Source: Rhizobiales bacterium 32-66-11 (lineage in GTDB: Bacteria > Pseudomonadota > Alphaproteobacteria > Rhizobiales > Xanthobacteraceae). From it: a DNA stretch of 64,000 nt. Where the stretch lies: the NCBI GenBank assembly GCA_002304505.1, contig NCEH01000020.1, positions 62,001 to 126,000 on the forward strand, written 5' to 3'. Of the stretch, positions 34,601 to 43,500 are shown in pieces. The notes beneath the pieces were generated by a model. It saw nothing but the letters and a program-made list of their open reading frames with translations, made no database searches and was not told the origin of the DNA. The position numbers were made by a program, and so were the translations under genes. Each line of letters begins with the position of its first letter. The stretch's first letter is position 1.

Positions 34601-37315
34601 TCAGAAATTCTCCAGCAGACGCTCGATATAATCGAGTTCGAGCTGGGGCCGGTTGGTCTGCTCCAGGCGGCGGCGCAATTCCTCCAGCACCTGGCGGGCG
34701 CGCTGGACATCCACCTCCTCGGGCACCTTCACGGTATAATCGTCGCCATAATCCTGGCTGCGCAGGGGGCGACCCATGGGGTCGGTGCGCTGGGCGCCCT
34801 GGCCCGACGGGCCGCCGGGGCCCTGGCCGTTGGGATTGGACTGCTGGCCTTCCGCCATGGCCTGGGCGCCCTGGCGCAGGGCCTGGAGCGCGCGGCCCTG
34901 GGAATCCAGCGCGCCCTGGGCATTGCCTTCGCCCAGCGCGCGCTCGGCATCGCGCATGGCCTGCTCGGCGCGGCCGAAGGCGCGGCCCGCGCGCCCGGTC
35001 GCGCTCTCGCCGCCCTGGCCCTCGCCCGCCTGTCCCTGTCCTTGGCCCTGACCTTCCCCTTGTCCTTCTCCCTGGCCCTCGGCCTGATCCTGGCCTTGTC
35101 CCTGACCTTGGCCGCGCTGCTGCTGTTCCATGCGGCGCATCTCGTCGAGCATCTGGCCGAGGCGGCGGCGCAGGCCCTCCTGGCCTTCCTGGAGCGGGCC
35201 GAAGGCGCCGTTCTCGCCCTCCTGCCCCTGCTCACCCTCTTGTCCCTGCTGGCCTTGCTGTCCCTGGCCCTGCTGCTGGCGCTGCTTGTAGGTGCGGTCG
35301 CGCAGGCGCTGCTGCTCCTGGATCATATTGCCCAGCTCGCTCTGGCCCTGCTGCCCTTGCTGGCCGGCCTGGCGATTGCCGGGCTTGAGATTGTCCATCA
35401 TGGCCTGGAGTTCATCGAGAAGCTGCTTGGCGGCATCCTTGGCGCCGCTGCGGGCGAGGTTCTCGATGCGGTCCAGCATGCGCTGGAGGTCCTGCGGGCG
35501 GATGACGCGGCTGTTCTGGTCGAGCGGGCGGGCGTCGGCATTGCCGTTGCGCTGCGCCTCCTCGGCGAGCTGGCGCATCATCTTTTCCATGGCGGAGCGC
35601 AGATCCTGCGTGAGGCGCTTGATTTCCTCATCGCTGGCGCCGCGCTCCAGGGCATCGCGCAGGGCCTGCTGGGCGGCGCGCAATTCCTTCTGGGCGGCGC
35701 TCAGATCGCCGTCCTCGATGGCAAGCGCCATCTCCCACAGATAATCCACCACGCCGCGCAAATCGTCGTCGTTGCGGGCATTGTGCAGGCGCCAATAGGC
35801 GCTGCGCAGGCCGAGATACTGCCCCGGCGGGATGCCGAACTGGTCCGGCGCGAGCGCCAGGGCGGACAGGATGTCCTGCACCTGCCGGCTCGCACCGGCA
35901 TCCAGCGCGAGAAGTTGGCGTTCCTCGATCAGGGCGCGGGCGAGCGGCTTGGTGAAGGTGCGGGCGGGCAGGCGGAAGGTCTTGGTCTCGCTCTCGCCGG
36001 TGTTGCCGGCCTCGTCCACCACCTTCAGCGTCAGGCGCACCAAGGCGCCGGCCCAGGGATGGGCGACCAAGTCCTTCTGGGTCTGCGCCGCGCCGGTCTT
36101 GCTGCTGGCGCCCGGCAAGGCGAGGTCGAAATCGGGCGCATCCACCAGGGGCTTTGCGGCCACCGGGGCGGGCGCGCCGGGACGCGGGAAGAAGGGCGGG
36201 GGCGGCGGCGCGGCCTGGAACACGGCGCGCGCGGACTTGGGCCCGTAATCATCCTCGATGCGATAGGCGAGCATGAGCTGGTTGCGCTGGCCGCCCTGGG
36301 GCTCCTTGGCGAAGGCGATGGTCGGCTTGGTGTCCGGCACGGCCGAGAATTTCCACGTCACGCTGCGCCCGTCCGGCCCGGCCAGCGAAACCGTGCCCGC
36401 CTGGCTGATCTCGAACCGCCGTTCCGGTGCCGGGGCCGCCGGACCCTCGGGCGGACGCTGCGCGGCATCCTCCTGGGGCTTCAGTTCGGCGATGCCGCCT
36501 TCGGTCTTGAGGGCGGAGGCGTCGAGCCCCACGGCGCGCACCACCAGCACGCTGCCGGCGGGCACCGAAAGGGCGGCGGCCTGGTAGGTGGTGGGATCGT
36601 CCGAGCGCAGGCCCGGCAGAACCACCGGCGGACGGCCGGTATAGGCCGGCGGGTCCACCCAGGCATCCAGGCGATACGGTGTGCGGATGACGGCGCCGGA
36701 CCAGTCGAACGCGCTGTCGACGCGGCTCCAGCGCTCGCCGCCGGCCAGGAAGAAGGTGGCGAACAGCGCCAGCACGGCCAGGGCACGGAACGCGCGGGGA
36801 TCGCGGGCGGCAAGCCCCGGCGCCGGCAGGCCGGCCTTCAGATTGCGCGCCGCCGCCAGCGTCTTCGCAACATGGGCGCGCCACAAGGCGGCGCTGACGG
36901 GGTCGTCGGCGCGGGTGGCGAGGGCATCGGAAATCGTGGTGGCCGGGCGATGGGCGAGATGACTCTCGCGGTCGAGGCGGGAGAGCGCCTCTTCCCGGCG
37001 CGGCCAGCGCATGCGGACGAGGGGAAAGAGGCTGCCCAGGAAGGCGAGCACGAACAGCGCCACGCCGACCATGCGCGCGAGCGCCGGCATCGACAGCCAC
37101 AGGCCGGCCCAGGATACGGCCAGGAACGCCGCGAGCACCACCAGGGCGGTGGCGATCACGGGCCATGCCTGCTCCCAGGCCAGCACCCTGCGGGCGCGCA
37201 GAACCGCGCGATCGAGGAACGCCGTCGCGTTGCCGTCCGCCTCGGGTCGCGCGGGTCCGCGCGGCTTCTTCACTTCCGGTGTCCCGCTCACGCGACCTCC
37301 GAACACCAGCCCCAA
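34601..37315 (-). CDS. TIGR02302/DUF4175 family membrane protein
   Basis: This 904-residue protein is an alphaproteobacterial envelope protein of unknown function. Two membrane helices lie at about residues 50-105 (WPVIATALVVLAAFLAVSWA and MVGVALFVLAFLGSLFPLV), with a further helix near 175-195. A large Ala/Pro-rich extracytoplasmic region and a helical region follow. From about residue 645 to 780 there is a Gln/Gly/Glu-rich low-complexity segment built of GQ repeats. The C-terminus with YGDDYTVKVPEEVDVQRARQ and ERLLENF is the family's conserved end. The start at 37315 is plausible but not certain. It is a single gene. Confidence 0.9.
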   Translation of the reverse strand: MGLVFGGRVSGTPEVKKPRGPARPEADGNATAFLDRAVLRARRVLAWEQAWPVIATALVVLAAFLAVSWAGLWLSMPALARMVGVALFVLAFLGSLFPLVRMRWPRREEALSRLDRESHLAHRPATTISDALATRADDPVSAALWRAHVAKTLAAARNLKAGLPAPGLAARDPRAFRALAVLALFATFFLAGGERWSRVDSAFDWSGAVIRTPYRLDAWVDPPAYTGRPPVVLPGLRSDDPTTYQAAALSVPAGSVLVVRAVGLDASALKTEGGIAELKPQEDAAQRPPEGPAAPAPERRFEISQAGTVSLAGPDGRSVTWKFSAVPDTKPTIAFAKEPQGGQRNQLMLAYRIEDDYGPKSARAVFQAAPPPPPFFPRPGAPAPVAAKPLVDAPDFDLALPGASSKTGAAQTQKDLVAHPWAGALVRLTLKVVDEAGNTGESETKTFRLPARTFTKPLARALIEERQLLALDAGASRQVQDILSALALAPDQFGIPPGQYLGLRSAYWRLHNARNDDDLRGVVDYLWEMALAIEDGDLSAAQKELRAAQQALRDALERGASDEEIKRLTQDLRSAMEKMMRQLAEEAQRNGNADARPLDQNSRVIRPQDLQRMLDRIENLARSGAKDAAKQLLDELQAMMDNLKPGNRQAGQQGQQGQSELGNMIQEQQRLRDRTYKQRQQQGQGQQGQQGQEGEQGQEGENGAFGPLQEGQEGLRRRLGQMLDEMRRMEQQQRGQGQGQGQDQAEGQGEGQGEGQGQGQGQAGEGQGGESATGRAGRAFGRAEQAMRDAERALGEGNAQGALDSQGRALQALRQGAQAMAEGQQSNPNGQGPGGPSGQGAQRTDPMGRPLRSQDYGDDYTVKVPEEVDVQRARQVLEELRRRLEQTNRPQLELDYIERLLENF

Positions 37316-37411
37316 AGGAAAGAGCTTAGCACGGCTGATCGTCCTGGCCAGCGTGTGCGCTGCGGTGGGCGCTCACGTCTCGTTCAGATCGGCGCGCCTG
37401 ACCGGCGGCGG

Positions 37412-37609
37412 TCAGGCGCGGTGCGCGGGCGCTTGGAGCGCGGCAACGATGTGGCGCACCGCCTGCGCCCGGCTGAGGAACGGGCCTTCCAGCGGCGCGC
37501 CCTCGGCGGAGACCACCCACCAACCGGCATGCGCCTGCGGCGCATGGCGAAAGCGCGGGTGGGAAAAGGCGGAGCCGCCGGCCGCCGGCTGCACGGGGCG
37601 GGGGTGCAT
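37412..37609 (-). CDS. Small hypothetical protein
   Basis: A 65-residue frame fills the gap between the TIGR02302 gene and the PRC-barrel gene, starting four bases after the latter's stop. The central AGWWVVSAEGAPLEGPFLSR and RAQAVRHIVAAL look like a short strand-turn-strand-helix domain rather than random sequence. There is no clear ribosome-binding site and no recognised family. Translational coupling to the PRC-barrel gene is possible. Confidence 0.45.
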   Translation of the reverse strand: MHPRPVQPAAGGSAFSHPRFRHAPQAHAGWWVVSAEGAPLEGPFLSRAQAVRHIVAALQAPAHRA

Positions 37610-37612
37610 GGC

Positions 37613-37978
37613 TCACATCCCCCAGTAATAAGGCGCGCGATAATAATCATGCACGCGGGTTTCATAATCGCGGTCCCAGGTCGGCTGATCTTCGACGCCA
37701 TAGGTTGGGGCGCCTTCCATCTGCGTGCGGCTGAGATTCACCACGTAGCCACCCTGCGCGGGATCGTAATCCAGCGTCGACCACGGCAGCGGATGGTATT
37801 TCTCGCCGATCCCGAGGAAACCGCCGAACGACATCACCGCATAGGCCACCTGGCCCGAGCGCTTGTCGAGCACCAGATCGTGGATTGCGCCGAGATGTTC
37901 GCCCGCCGGATTGTAGACAGCGGTTCCGGAGACCTTATCGCCGGCAATCAGGGACGTGGTTTCATCGCGAATGTCCAT
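37613..37978 (-). CDS. PRC-barrel domain protein
   Basis: The 121-residue product is a PRC-barrel protein. It shows TSLIAGDKVSGTAVYNPAGE, HLGAIHDLVLDKRSGQVAYA, VMSFGGFLGIGEKYHPLPWS and a C-terminal Tyr/Asp-rich tail. Such stand-alone proteins in alphaproteobacteria are often abundant and stress-linked, with unknown molecular function. The AAGGAGATTT ribosome-binding site before the ATG at 37978 is strong. It is a close paralogue of the next gene upstream (38143-38520), which points to a local duplication. Confidence 0.9.
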   Translation of the reverse strand: MDIRDETTSLIAGDKVSGTAVYNPAGEHLGAIHDLVLDKRSGQVAYAVMSFGGFLGIGEKYHPLPWSTLDYDPAQGGYVVNLSRTQMEGAPTYGVEDQPTWDRDYETRVHDYYRAPYYWGM

Positions 37979-38072
37979 GCTAAATCTCCTTGAAGATATT
38001 TCTACTTTATGAAACGTCGTGCGCCCCTCAATGTTCCGCTGGGACGCTGGGATGAATTGGCGCCGCACCTAA

Positions 38073-38099
38073 GAAAAACCCGGCGCGGTGGGCGCCGGG
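38073..38099 (-). terminator. Rho-independent terminator of the upstream PRC-barrel gene
   Basis: On the minus strand CCCGGCGC and GCGCCGGG (38092-38099 and 38079-38086) form an 8-bp stem with a five-base loop, followed by TTTTT. It lies about 45 bases after the stop of the PRC-barrel gene at 38143. Confidence 0.88.
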
Positions 38100-38142
38100 G
38101 CCTTCAGGTCAAGGCAAATAAAGGCGCTCAGTTGGCAAGCGC

Positions 38143-38520
38143 TCAGGCGACCCAATAGCCTTGCAGGCCATAATGGCCGTGCAGCCTCTGTTCGGCGGCG
38201 CGGCGATTATCGAAATCCTGTTCGTCGGGCCAGGGCGGGGCGTCCTTCAATTGGTCGATGGTCACGCCAGTCACGTAGCCCCCTTGCCGGGTGTCGTATT
38301 TCAGCGCGGCCCAGGGCAGGGGATGATGATCGCCGCCCAGGCCCAGCACGGCGCCGAAGGTGAGCACCGCATAGGCCACCCGGCCCGAGCGCTTGTCGAG
38401 CATCACATCGCTGATGAAGCCGATATGCTCGCCCTCGGTATTGTAGACGTCGGTGCCGCTCACCTTGCTGGTAGAGATCAGCGACGTGGTTTCTTCAACG
38501 GGCACCTGGCGGGTATCCAT
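38143..38520 (-). CDS. PRC-barrel domain protein (paralogue)
   Basis: This 125-residue PRC-barrel protein parallels the product at 37613. It has TSLISTSKVSGTDVYNTEGE, HIGFISDVMLDKRSGRVAYA, VLTFGAVLGLGGDHHPLPWA and a Gly/Tyr-rich C-terminus. An AAAGGAGAG ribosome-binding site precedes the ATG at 38520. Each copy has its own intergenic region, and this one ends in a clear terminator. Both are probably independently expressed. The noncoding region upstream contains the cloverleaf-like palindromic element. Confidence 0.9.
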   Translation of the reverse strand: MDTRQVPVEETTSLISTSKVSGTDVYNTEGEHIGFISDVMLDKRSGRVAYAVLTFGAVLGLGGDHHPLPWAALKYDTRQGGYVTGVTIDQLKDAPPWPDEQDFDNRRAAEQRLHGHYGLQGYWVA

Positions 38521-38547
38521 GGGGCTCTCCTTTGTGGATATCTTCCC

Positions 38548-38687
38548 TAGAGCCGGATCTGCCCGTATTGCATCGCCTTTAGCGATGCAATACGGGCAGT
38601 GAATCCGCCTCTATTCCATAAGTTAGAGGGCGATTCACCGCCCATATGGAACCACCTGGTGGTTCCATATGGGCGGATCGCACTCTA
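38548..38687. repeat. Cloverleaf-like palindromic element of three abutting hairpins
   Basis: Three hairpins lie edge to edge. Hairpin 1 (38559-38599) has 18-bp perfect arms around CTTTA. Hairpin 2 (38599-38638) has 14-base arms with two mismatches around a 12-base loop. Hairpin 3 (38638-38676) has 19-bp perfect arms around one base. They are enclosed by TAGAG (38548-38552) pairing with CTCTA (38683-38687) and GATC pairing with GATC. The arrangement looks like a dispersed palindromic repeat or MITE-like element, or a structured RNA. No open frame is associated with it. Confidence 0.85.
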
Positions 38688-38719
38688 AGGAACACCCGAG
38701 CCGGCGGCGCGGTTCCGCA

Positions 38720-39835
38720 TCACGCGATGCGCGACACGTGGTTGTCGAAGCGCGGGCCGCCGGTATGGCGGGCGAGAATGCGCGGTTCGCGCGCTTCCAC
38801 CGCGATCAGGATCACCTCGCCATAGCCGCTGGTGGCAAGGAAACGCCCCGCTTCGGCGGTGGGCGCAAGGCCGCAGCCGTCCGGGAACGGCACGAAGCCG
38901 AGATAGCGCCCCGTGCGCTCCCAGAACGCCACCCGCCCGCCGCGCGGGCTCGCCGCGGCCGCGATCCGTCCCGAGGCGTCGAGCGCCACCGAGCCGATAT
39001 AGCCACGCAGGCCCATCCACGCTTCGTCCGGCGCCTCGTAGGCGGCGAGGCCGCGCGTTTCGTCGATGGCGAACAGCAGCGGCTTGCTGGACGGCACCAG
39101 CGAGATTTCCTGCGCCGCGATCACCGCCCCCGCCCCATCGCGCGCCAGATGGCGCAGGGAGAGCGAGGCGAGATCGCCGCCGGGCGCGAACACGGCGCGC
39201 GCGCTGCCGTCCGGGCCGAGGAGCGCGAGATTGGCGCCGGTTTCCTCGCAGCCCACGGCGGCCGGCGTGCCGGGCTCCACGCCGCCATTGGCGATGATCA
39301 GGCTGTCGCCCATGTGCAGCATGTCGTGCGGACCGGGGCCGCGGGTGGGCCATTCCGCCACGATGTCGAAGCGTCCCGCGATGCTGCGCAGGGCCAGCGT
39401 GCCCTGGTCGCTCGCGGGGTCGATCTCCACCGTGAGGAAGCCTGTGCCGTCGGGCGTGAAGCGGCCGTGGCCGGAGAATACGCGGTCCCCGCCGGGGGCG
39501 AAGCGCGCCACTTCCGTGCCGGCCGCGCGGTCGAGCACCAGGGCCACCTTGCCGGGGCGCCGGCCCACCGCCACCGCGAGCGGGCCATGGGCGGCGGGCT
39601 CGATGGCGTGCAGGCGGGTGGGGCTCAGGGCAAGCGGATCGGCCTCGAAGGCGCGGTCGAGGGCGAGCGGCGCGAACCCGCCCTCCACCTGCCCGGTGGC
39701 GAGCCACCCCTGAGCCAGCGATGCGGCGAGCGTGCGCTCCTGCGCATGGGACATTTCATGGGCGCGGGCCAGGTCCAGGCGGGAGGCGGCGGCGAGGGCG
39801 CCGGCGCCCAGCAGCAGGGTACGGCGGGAGATCAT
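38720..39835 (-). CDS. DUF1513 domain protein, Tat-exported
   Basis: The 371-residue protein has a twin-arginine signal (ISRRTLLLGAGALAAASRLD) and a beta-propeller-like DUF1513 body. Visible family elements are GHGRFTPDGTGFLTVEID, GPGPHDMLHMGDSLIIANGG and the C-terminal GPRFDNHVSRIA. The function is unknown, but the family regularly accompanies imelysin genes, as here. It is the last gene of the five-gene operon, starting four bases after the second imelysin gene's stop. Confidence 0.9.
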   Translation of the reverse strand: MISRRTLLLGAGALAAASRLDLARAHEMSHAQERTLAASLAQGWLATGQVEGGFAPLALDRAFEADPLALSPTRLHAIEPAAHGPLAVAVGRRPGKVALVLDRAAGTEVARFAPGGDRVFSGHGRFTPDGTGFLTVEIDPASDQGTLALRSIAGRFDIVAEWPTRGPGPHDMLHMGDSLIIANGGVEPGTPAAVGCEETGANLALLGPDGSARAVFAPGGDLASLSLRHLARDGAGAVIAAQEISLVPSSKPLLFAIDETRGLAAYEAPDEAWMGLRGYIGSVALDASGRIAAAASPRGGRVAFWERTGRYLGFVPFPDGCGLAPTAEAGRFLATSGYGEVILIAVEAREPRILARHTGGPRFDNHVSRIA

Positions 39836-39838
39836 GGC

Positions 39839-40954
39839 TCAATCCCCGTCCAGCGCATTGAAGCCGAGCGGCACGCCGAGCTTTGCCGCGAGCGGGTCCA
39901 CCACCGCCTTCTGGGCCGCTTTCACCTCGGCGACGGCGGTTTCCAGCAGCTTGCGGCGCTTGGGATCCGCGGCGGCGGCGCCGAGGTCGGCGGGCAGCGC
40001 ATCCACCGCCTTCTGCGCGGCGGCGAAGCGGGCGAGCACCTGGCCTTTCGCCGGCTCCTGAAGGTCGGCGGCAAGCTGGGTGCCGAGCGCATTGGCGCTC
40101 GTCACCATCTGCTGGAGAATCGCGGCCTCGCGGCCCGAGCGGCGGCCCTCGCCGGACTGGGGCTTGGCCTCCTCCAGCGATTTGCCGAGGACGGCGATGA
40201 GGCCGAGGTCCACCACGCGCTGATAGGCGCCGGCGAGATCGGTGAGGATCAGGCTCGGCACCTGGGCGGGATCGGGCAGGAACACCTTGTCGCCTTTTCC
40301 GCTCTTCACTTCCGCTAGCAGGCCGGCAGTTTCGCTGCCCCAGCCGGTGCGGATCTCCTTGGCGATGGTCGCGAGATTGAGCGCGATGGCCGCGCCCAGC
40401 TGGCACCGCCGGGCGGCCTGCGGCCCGCTGACCAGATCCTGCGCCGCATTGGGCTCGAACAGCACGCGCTCCAGCGCCGGCAGGCCCTGCACGGCGGCGC
40501 TCATGCGCGGGAAGCGGTCCGCCTGGAGGCGTGCGTCGTCGGGGTCCGCCAGCAGTTCGGGGATCGAGCGGGAGACCGCGTTGCGCTTGTCGGGGAACAT
40601 GTTGAAGCGATCCGCCCGCAGCGCCAGGATCACCGGGCCGAAGGTGACGAAACTCACCTGCGCCCAGGCATCGCCGGCGGCGCGAAAATCGCGCGTGAGG
40701 GTCGCGACCCCCTCGGCGGTGGGCTTGGCGCAGAAGGCGCGCCAATCCTCATCCTGCCGGGCGGTGGCGGCGGCGAGCGCGTCATAGCGCGGCAGCAGCC
40801 AGGTTTCGATCACCGGTACCGCGTCGGGCGCCGCGCGGGCGGGCAGGCTGGCGGCGAGCGTCACGCCAAGCACGACACCAAGCACGACCGTGCCGGACAC
40901 GAGCGCGCCAGACAGGAGCGCACGGAGACGGGACGGCGGGGAAATTCGGGGCAT
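39839..40954 (-). CDS. Imelysin family protein (second copy, divergent)
   Basis: This 371-residue secreted protein has a signal peptide ending ARAA near residue 42 and an imelysin/M75-like helical body. In the position of the GxHxxE motif it has VQGLPALERVLF, lacking the histidine, as is common in the second imelysin of such loci. A possible role is periplasmic iron binding or handling together with the other products. It lies between the di-heme oxidase and DUF1513 genes. The ATG at 40954 precedes a normal signal sequence. Confidence 0.85.
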   Translation of the reverse strand: MPRISPPSRLRALLSGALVSGTVVLGVVLGVTLAASLPARAAPDAVPVIETWLLPRYDALAAATARQDEDWRAFCAKPTAEGVATLTRDFRAAGDAWAQVSFVTFGPVILALRADRFNMFPDKRNAVSRSIPELLADPDDARLQADRFPRMSAAVQGLPALERVLFEPNAAQDLVSGPQAARRCQLGAAIALNLATIAKEIRTGWGSETAGLLAEVKSGKGDKVFLPDPAQVPSLILTDLAGAYQRVVDLGLIAVLGKSLEEAKPQSGEGRRSGREAAILQQMVTSANALGTQLAADLQEPAKGQVLARFAAAQKAVDALPADLGAAAADPKRRKLLETAVAEVKAAQKAVVDPLAAKLGVPLGFNALDGD

Positions 40955-41009
40955 GGCGCACCTTCGGGCAAGGATTTCGGCGGAGGGTCCCGTCCCGGAT
41001 CAGCGGGAA

Positions 41010-42233
41010 TTAGAGACCGGAAACATAGCGGATCAGCGCATCGCGGTCGCGGGCGGGCAGCTTGCCATAGCGTGCGAGGGCGCTTGCGGCCTCCCCGCCA
41101 TGCCAAGCGAGCGCGGCCTTCACGTCGCCCGCGCGCCCGTCGTGCAGCAGTCCGGTCCCGCGCGCCAGCGCCTGCGAAATCCCGGCCAGCGGCGCGGTGC
41201 GCCATTCCCGCCCGGCGGCGGCGGGCGTGTCGAGCCCGTCATCGAGGCCGGGGCCGAGATCGTGCAGCAGCACGTCGGTGAACAGGGCCGCCGTGCCGCC
41301 GCCCTCCAGCGGCAGGGAAGGCCGGTGGCAGGCGGCGCAGCCGGTGGCGGCGAACAGGCGGGCGCCGGCCGCATCGGCGCGCGCATCGGGCACGGGAAGG
41401 TCCGCCACATAGGCCACGAGCGCGGTGAACAAAGCGGGCGAAATCTCGCTCTCGCCCTCCTGCGTGGCGCCGTGGGGGGCGTTGCGGCAGAGCATTTGCG
41501 CCGGCGTGCAATCGCCCCACGGCTCCGGCAGCAGCGGCGTGGAGAGGCCGAGATCCAGGTGGAACGCTTCGGTGATCTGGCCTGCGAGGTTCGGCTGGGC
41601 GGCCTTCCAGCCGAACCGGCCGAGGGTCTCGCGCCCATCGGCGCCGACCAGGCGATGGGCGCGGCCGCGTACGCCGTCGCCGTCGCGATCCTGGGGATCT
41701 TCCAGCGCCAAAATTGCGGCCCGCGGCACCCGTTCCAGCAGCCCGCGTCCACGCAGGTCGGGCGCGACGCGCAGGCGCGGCACCGTGTCGGGCGCGAGGG
41801 GGCCATAGGCGCGTGCGCTCAGCACCGGCGCCCGCGTGGTGCGGCCGGCGCTATCCTTGGCCTCGCGGATGCGCACGATCGCTTCGGCGTCGAGCCCCTG
41901 TACCGCTTCGGTCTGGAGGCGGGCGCCATAGATCGGGTCGGGCGCGCCGCCCGGCCGCGCGAGCGCCACCACCAGCCCATGGCCGAGCGGCGCGCCATCG
42001 GCGCCGATGCGCGCCGTGCCGCGCCCGTCCTTGGGATGGCAGGCGCTGCACGACCGGGCATCGAACAGCGGGCCGAGCCCGTCATTGCCGCGCGTGGAAG
42101 AGGGGGCCGGCACCCAGGGCCGGTCGAACACGGCTTTTCCCACCGCGATGTCGAGCCCGTCGGCAAGGCTCGCGCCGGCGCCGAGCAGGCAGAGCGCGGC
42201 CGCGAGCAGGAGCCGCGCCGGCGCCCGTCCCAT
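41010..42233 (-). CDS. Di-heme c-type cytochrome oxidoreductase (DUF1111/DHOR family)
   Basis: The 407-residue periplasmic protein has a signal peptide (LLLAAALCLLGAGASLADG). There are two c-type heme-binding motifs: CSACH at residues 62-66 and CAACH near residue 310. The TGLLHDGRAGDVKAALAWHG segment near the C-terminus is characteristic of the family often labelled thiol oxidoreductase. It probably passes electrons in the imelysin-associated system. The ATG at 42233 overlaps the multicopper oxidase stop by one base (TGATG), so translation is coupled. Confidence 0.9.
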   Translation of the reverse strand: MGRAPARLLLAAALCLLGAGASLADGLDIAVGKAVFDRPWVPAPSSTRGNDGLGPLFDARSCSACHPKDGRGTARIGADGAPLGHGLVVALARPGGAPDPIYGARLQTEAVQGLDAEAIVRIREAKDSAGRTTRAPVLSARAYGPLAPDTVPRLRVAPDLRGRGLLERVPRAAILALEDPQDRDGDGVRGRAHRLVGADGRETLGRFGWKAAQPNLAGQITEAFHLDLGLSTPLLPEPWGDCTPAQMLCRNAPHGATQEGESEISPALFTALVAYVADLPVPDARADAAGARLFAATGCAACHRPSLPLEGGGTAALFTDVLLHDLGPGLDDGLDTPAAAGREWRTAPLAGISQALARGTGLLHDGRAGDVKAALAWHGGEAASALARYGKLPARDRDALIRYVSGL

Positions 42234-43495
42234 CAGGCGATGCTCACATAGCCCATCATCCCCGTCTCCATATGGTCGAGGATGTGGCAATGGAGCACCC
42301 AGTTTCCCGGCGCCGCGACGAAGGCGAGCACCGGCATGGGCTTGGTGCCGCCGGTGGGCCAGGAATTCTGGCTGATGGCCCAGAAGGTGCGCGGGCCGGT
42401 GCAATATTGGTCCACCAGCGCCTTGGCGAGCGGATCGTCCGGCGGCAGGCCGTCGAGCACGTTGGCGGCATCGTCGGTGGCCTGCTGGAGGCTCAGCGAG
42501 AGCCGTTCCGCCTTGCGTAGGTCCGCCTTTGGCACGTTCGGCGCCGGCAGGGCGATGGGCTTGAACGGGCGCTTGCGGAACGAGGAGGCCGTGGCCTCAA
42601 TGCGCGCGAGCAGGAAGGGTTCCCCGCCGGTGCGATAGTCGAAGATCGAGACGCTCTGCCCCTCGGCGGGCATGCGCACATGCAGGTCGAGGCGCTGGGA
42701 GGAGCCGAGGTCGCAGGTGTCGAAATCCGCGGGCGGCACGGCGTGGCCGTCATAGGCGATGATATAGCCCTCGGCCTCGGCGGTGCCGACTTGCACGGTG
42801 CGGGTGGAATCCAGGTTGAGGATGCGCAGGCGCAAGTCCGCATGGGCGGGCGCCGACAGCCGCGCCGGGCCGACCCCGTTGACGCCGCGCACGGTGCCGA
42901 AAGTGCCGGCCTTGGAGGCGCCCTCCTCGGTGAGGAAGGGCAGGAAGCTGCCGTCCGGCGCCAGCCGCCAATCCTTGATGACCAGGATATGCTCGGCCTG
43001 GAAGGGGAGCTTCTCCTCCTCTTCGACGATCAGCACCCCGGCGAGTCCACGCCCCACCTGTCCGGTCTCGTCGCAATGGGGATGGAAGAAATAGGTGCCG
43101 GCGTCCGGCAATGGCACCTCATAGGTGAATTGCCCGCCGTTCGCGGGGATCAGATCCTGCGTAAGGCCCGGGACGCCATCCTGCGCGTTCGGCAGGCGGA
43201 TGCCGTGCCAATGCACGGTGGTGCCGACCGGCAGGCGGTTGTCCACGGCCACCTTCAGCCGTGTGCCGCGCCGGGCGCGCACGATGGGGAAGATCGTGTC
43301 GTTGAAGAGATAGAGATCCTGCGCCTGCGTGCCCGGCCCGAGCAGCGTGCGCGGGCTGATGCGCGGCGTCAAAGCGAGCGGCTGGATCGGCGCGCGCGGG
43401 TCGGTGGCCGCCGCGGCCTGCCCGAGGCGCTGCGGCAGGAACCCGGTGAGGGCGCCCGCCGCAAGGCCGGTTATAAGGGTGCGCCGCGTGACCAT
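42233..43495 (-). CDS. Multicopper oxidase lacking the HPxHLHG copper motif
   Basis: This 420-residue Tat-exported (VTRRTLITGLAAGA) multicopper oxidase has motif 1 (HWHG, His95 and His97), motif 2 (HPHCDETGQ, His138 and His140) and motif 4 (HCHILDHMETGM near residues 402-413). Motif 3, HPxHLHG, which supplies type 1 and type 2/3 copper ligands, is absent. The protein runs from SWPTGGTKPMPVLAF directly into VAAPGNWVLHCH. About 60-70 residues appear deleted in frame near 42310-42365. As read, it should not bind a full copper set. The family would oxidise cuprous or ferrous ions or phenols. Confidence 0.85.
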   Translation of the reverse strand: MVTRRTLITGLAAGALTGFLPQRLGQAAAATDPRAPIQPLALTPRISPRTLLGPGTQAQDLYLFNDTIFPIVRARRGTRLKVAVDNRLPVGTTVHWHGIRLPNAQDGVPGLTQDLIPANGGQFTYEVPLPDAGTYFFHPHCDETGQVGRGLAGVLIVEEEEKLPFQAEHILVIKDWRLAPDGSFLPFLTEEGASKAGTFGTVRGVNGVGPARLSAPAHADLRLRILNLDSTRTVQVGTAEAEGYIIAYDGHAVPPADFDTCDLGSSQRLDLHVRMPAEGQSVSIFDYRTGGEPFLLARIEATASSFRKRPFKPIALPAPNVPKADLRKAERLSLSLQQATDDAANVLDGLPPDDPLAKALVDQYCTGPRTFWAISQNSWPTGGTKPMPVLAFVAAPGNWVLHCHILDHMETGMMGYVSIA

Positions 43496-43500
43496 TTCGC

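Noticed and set aside
34490..37993. A 1,167-codon open frame on the plus strand opposite the TIGR02302 gene
   Set aside because: It is antisense to a recognised gene and its apparent hydrophobic Leu/Ala-rich sequence is the complement of the Gln/Gly-rich repeat. High GC removes stops from the opposite strand. No family signature is seen.
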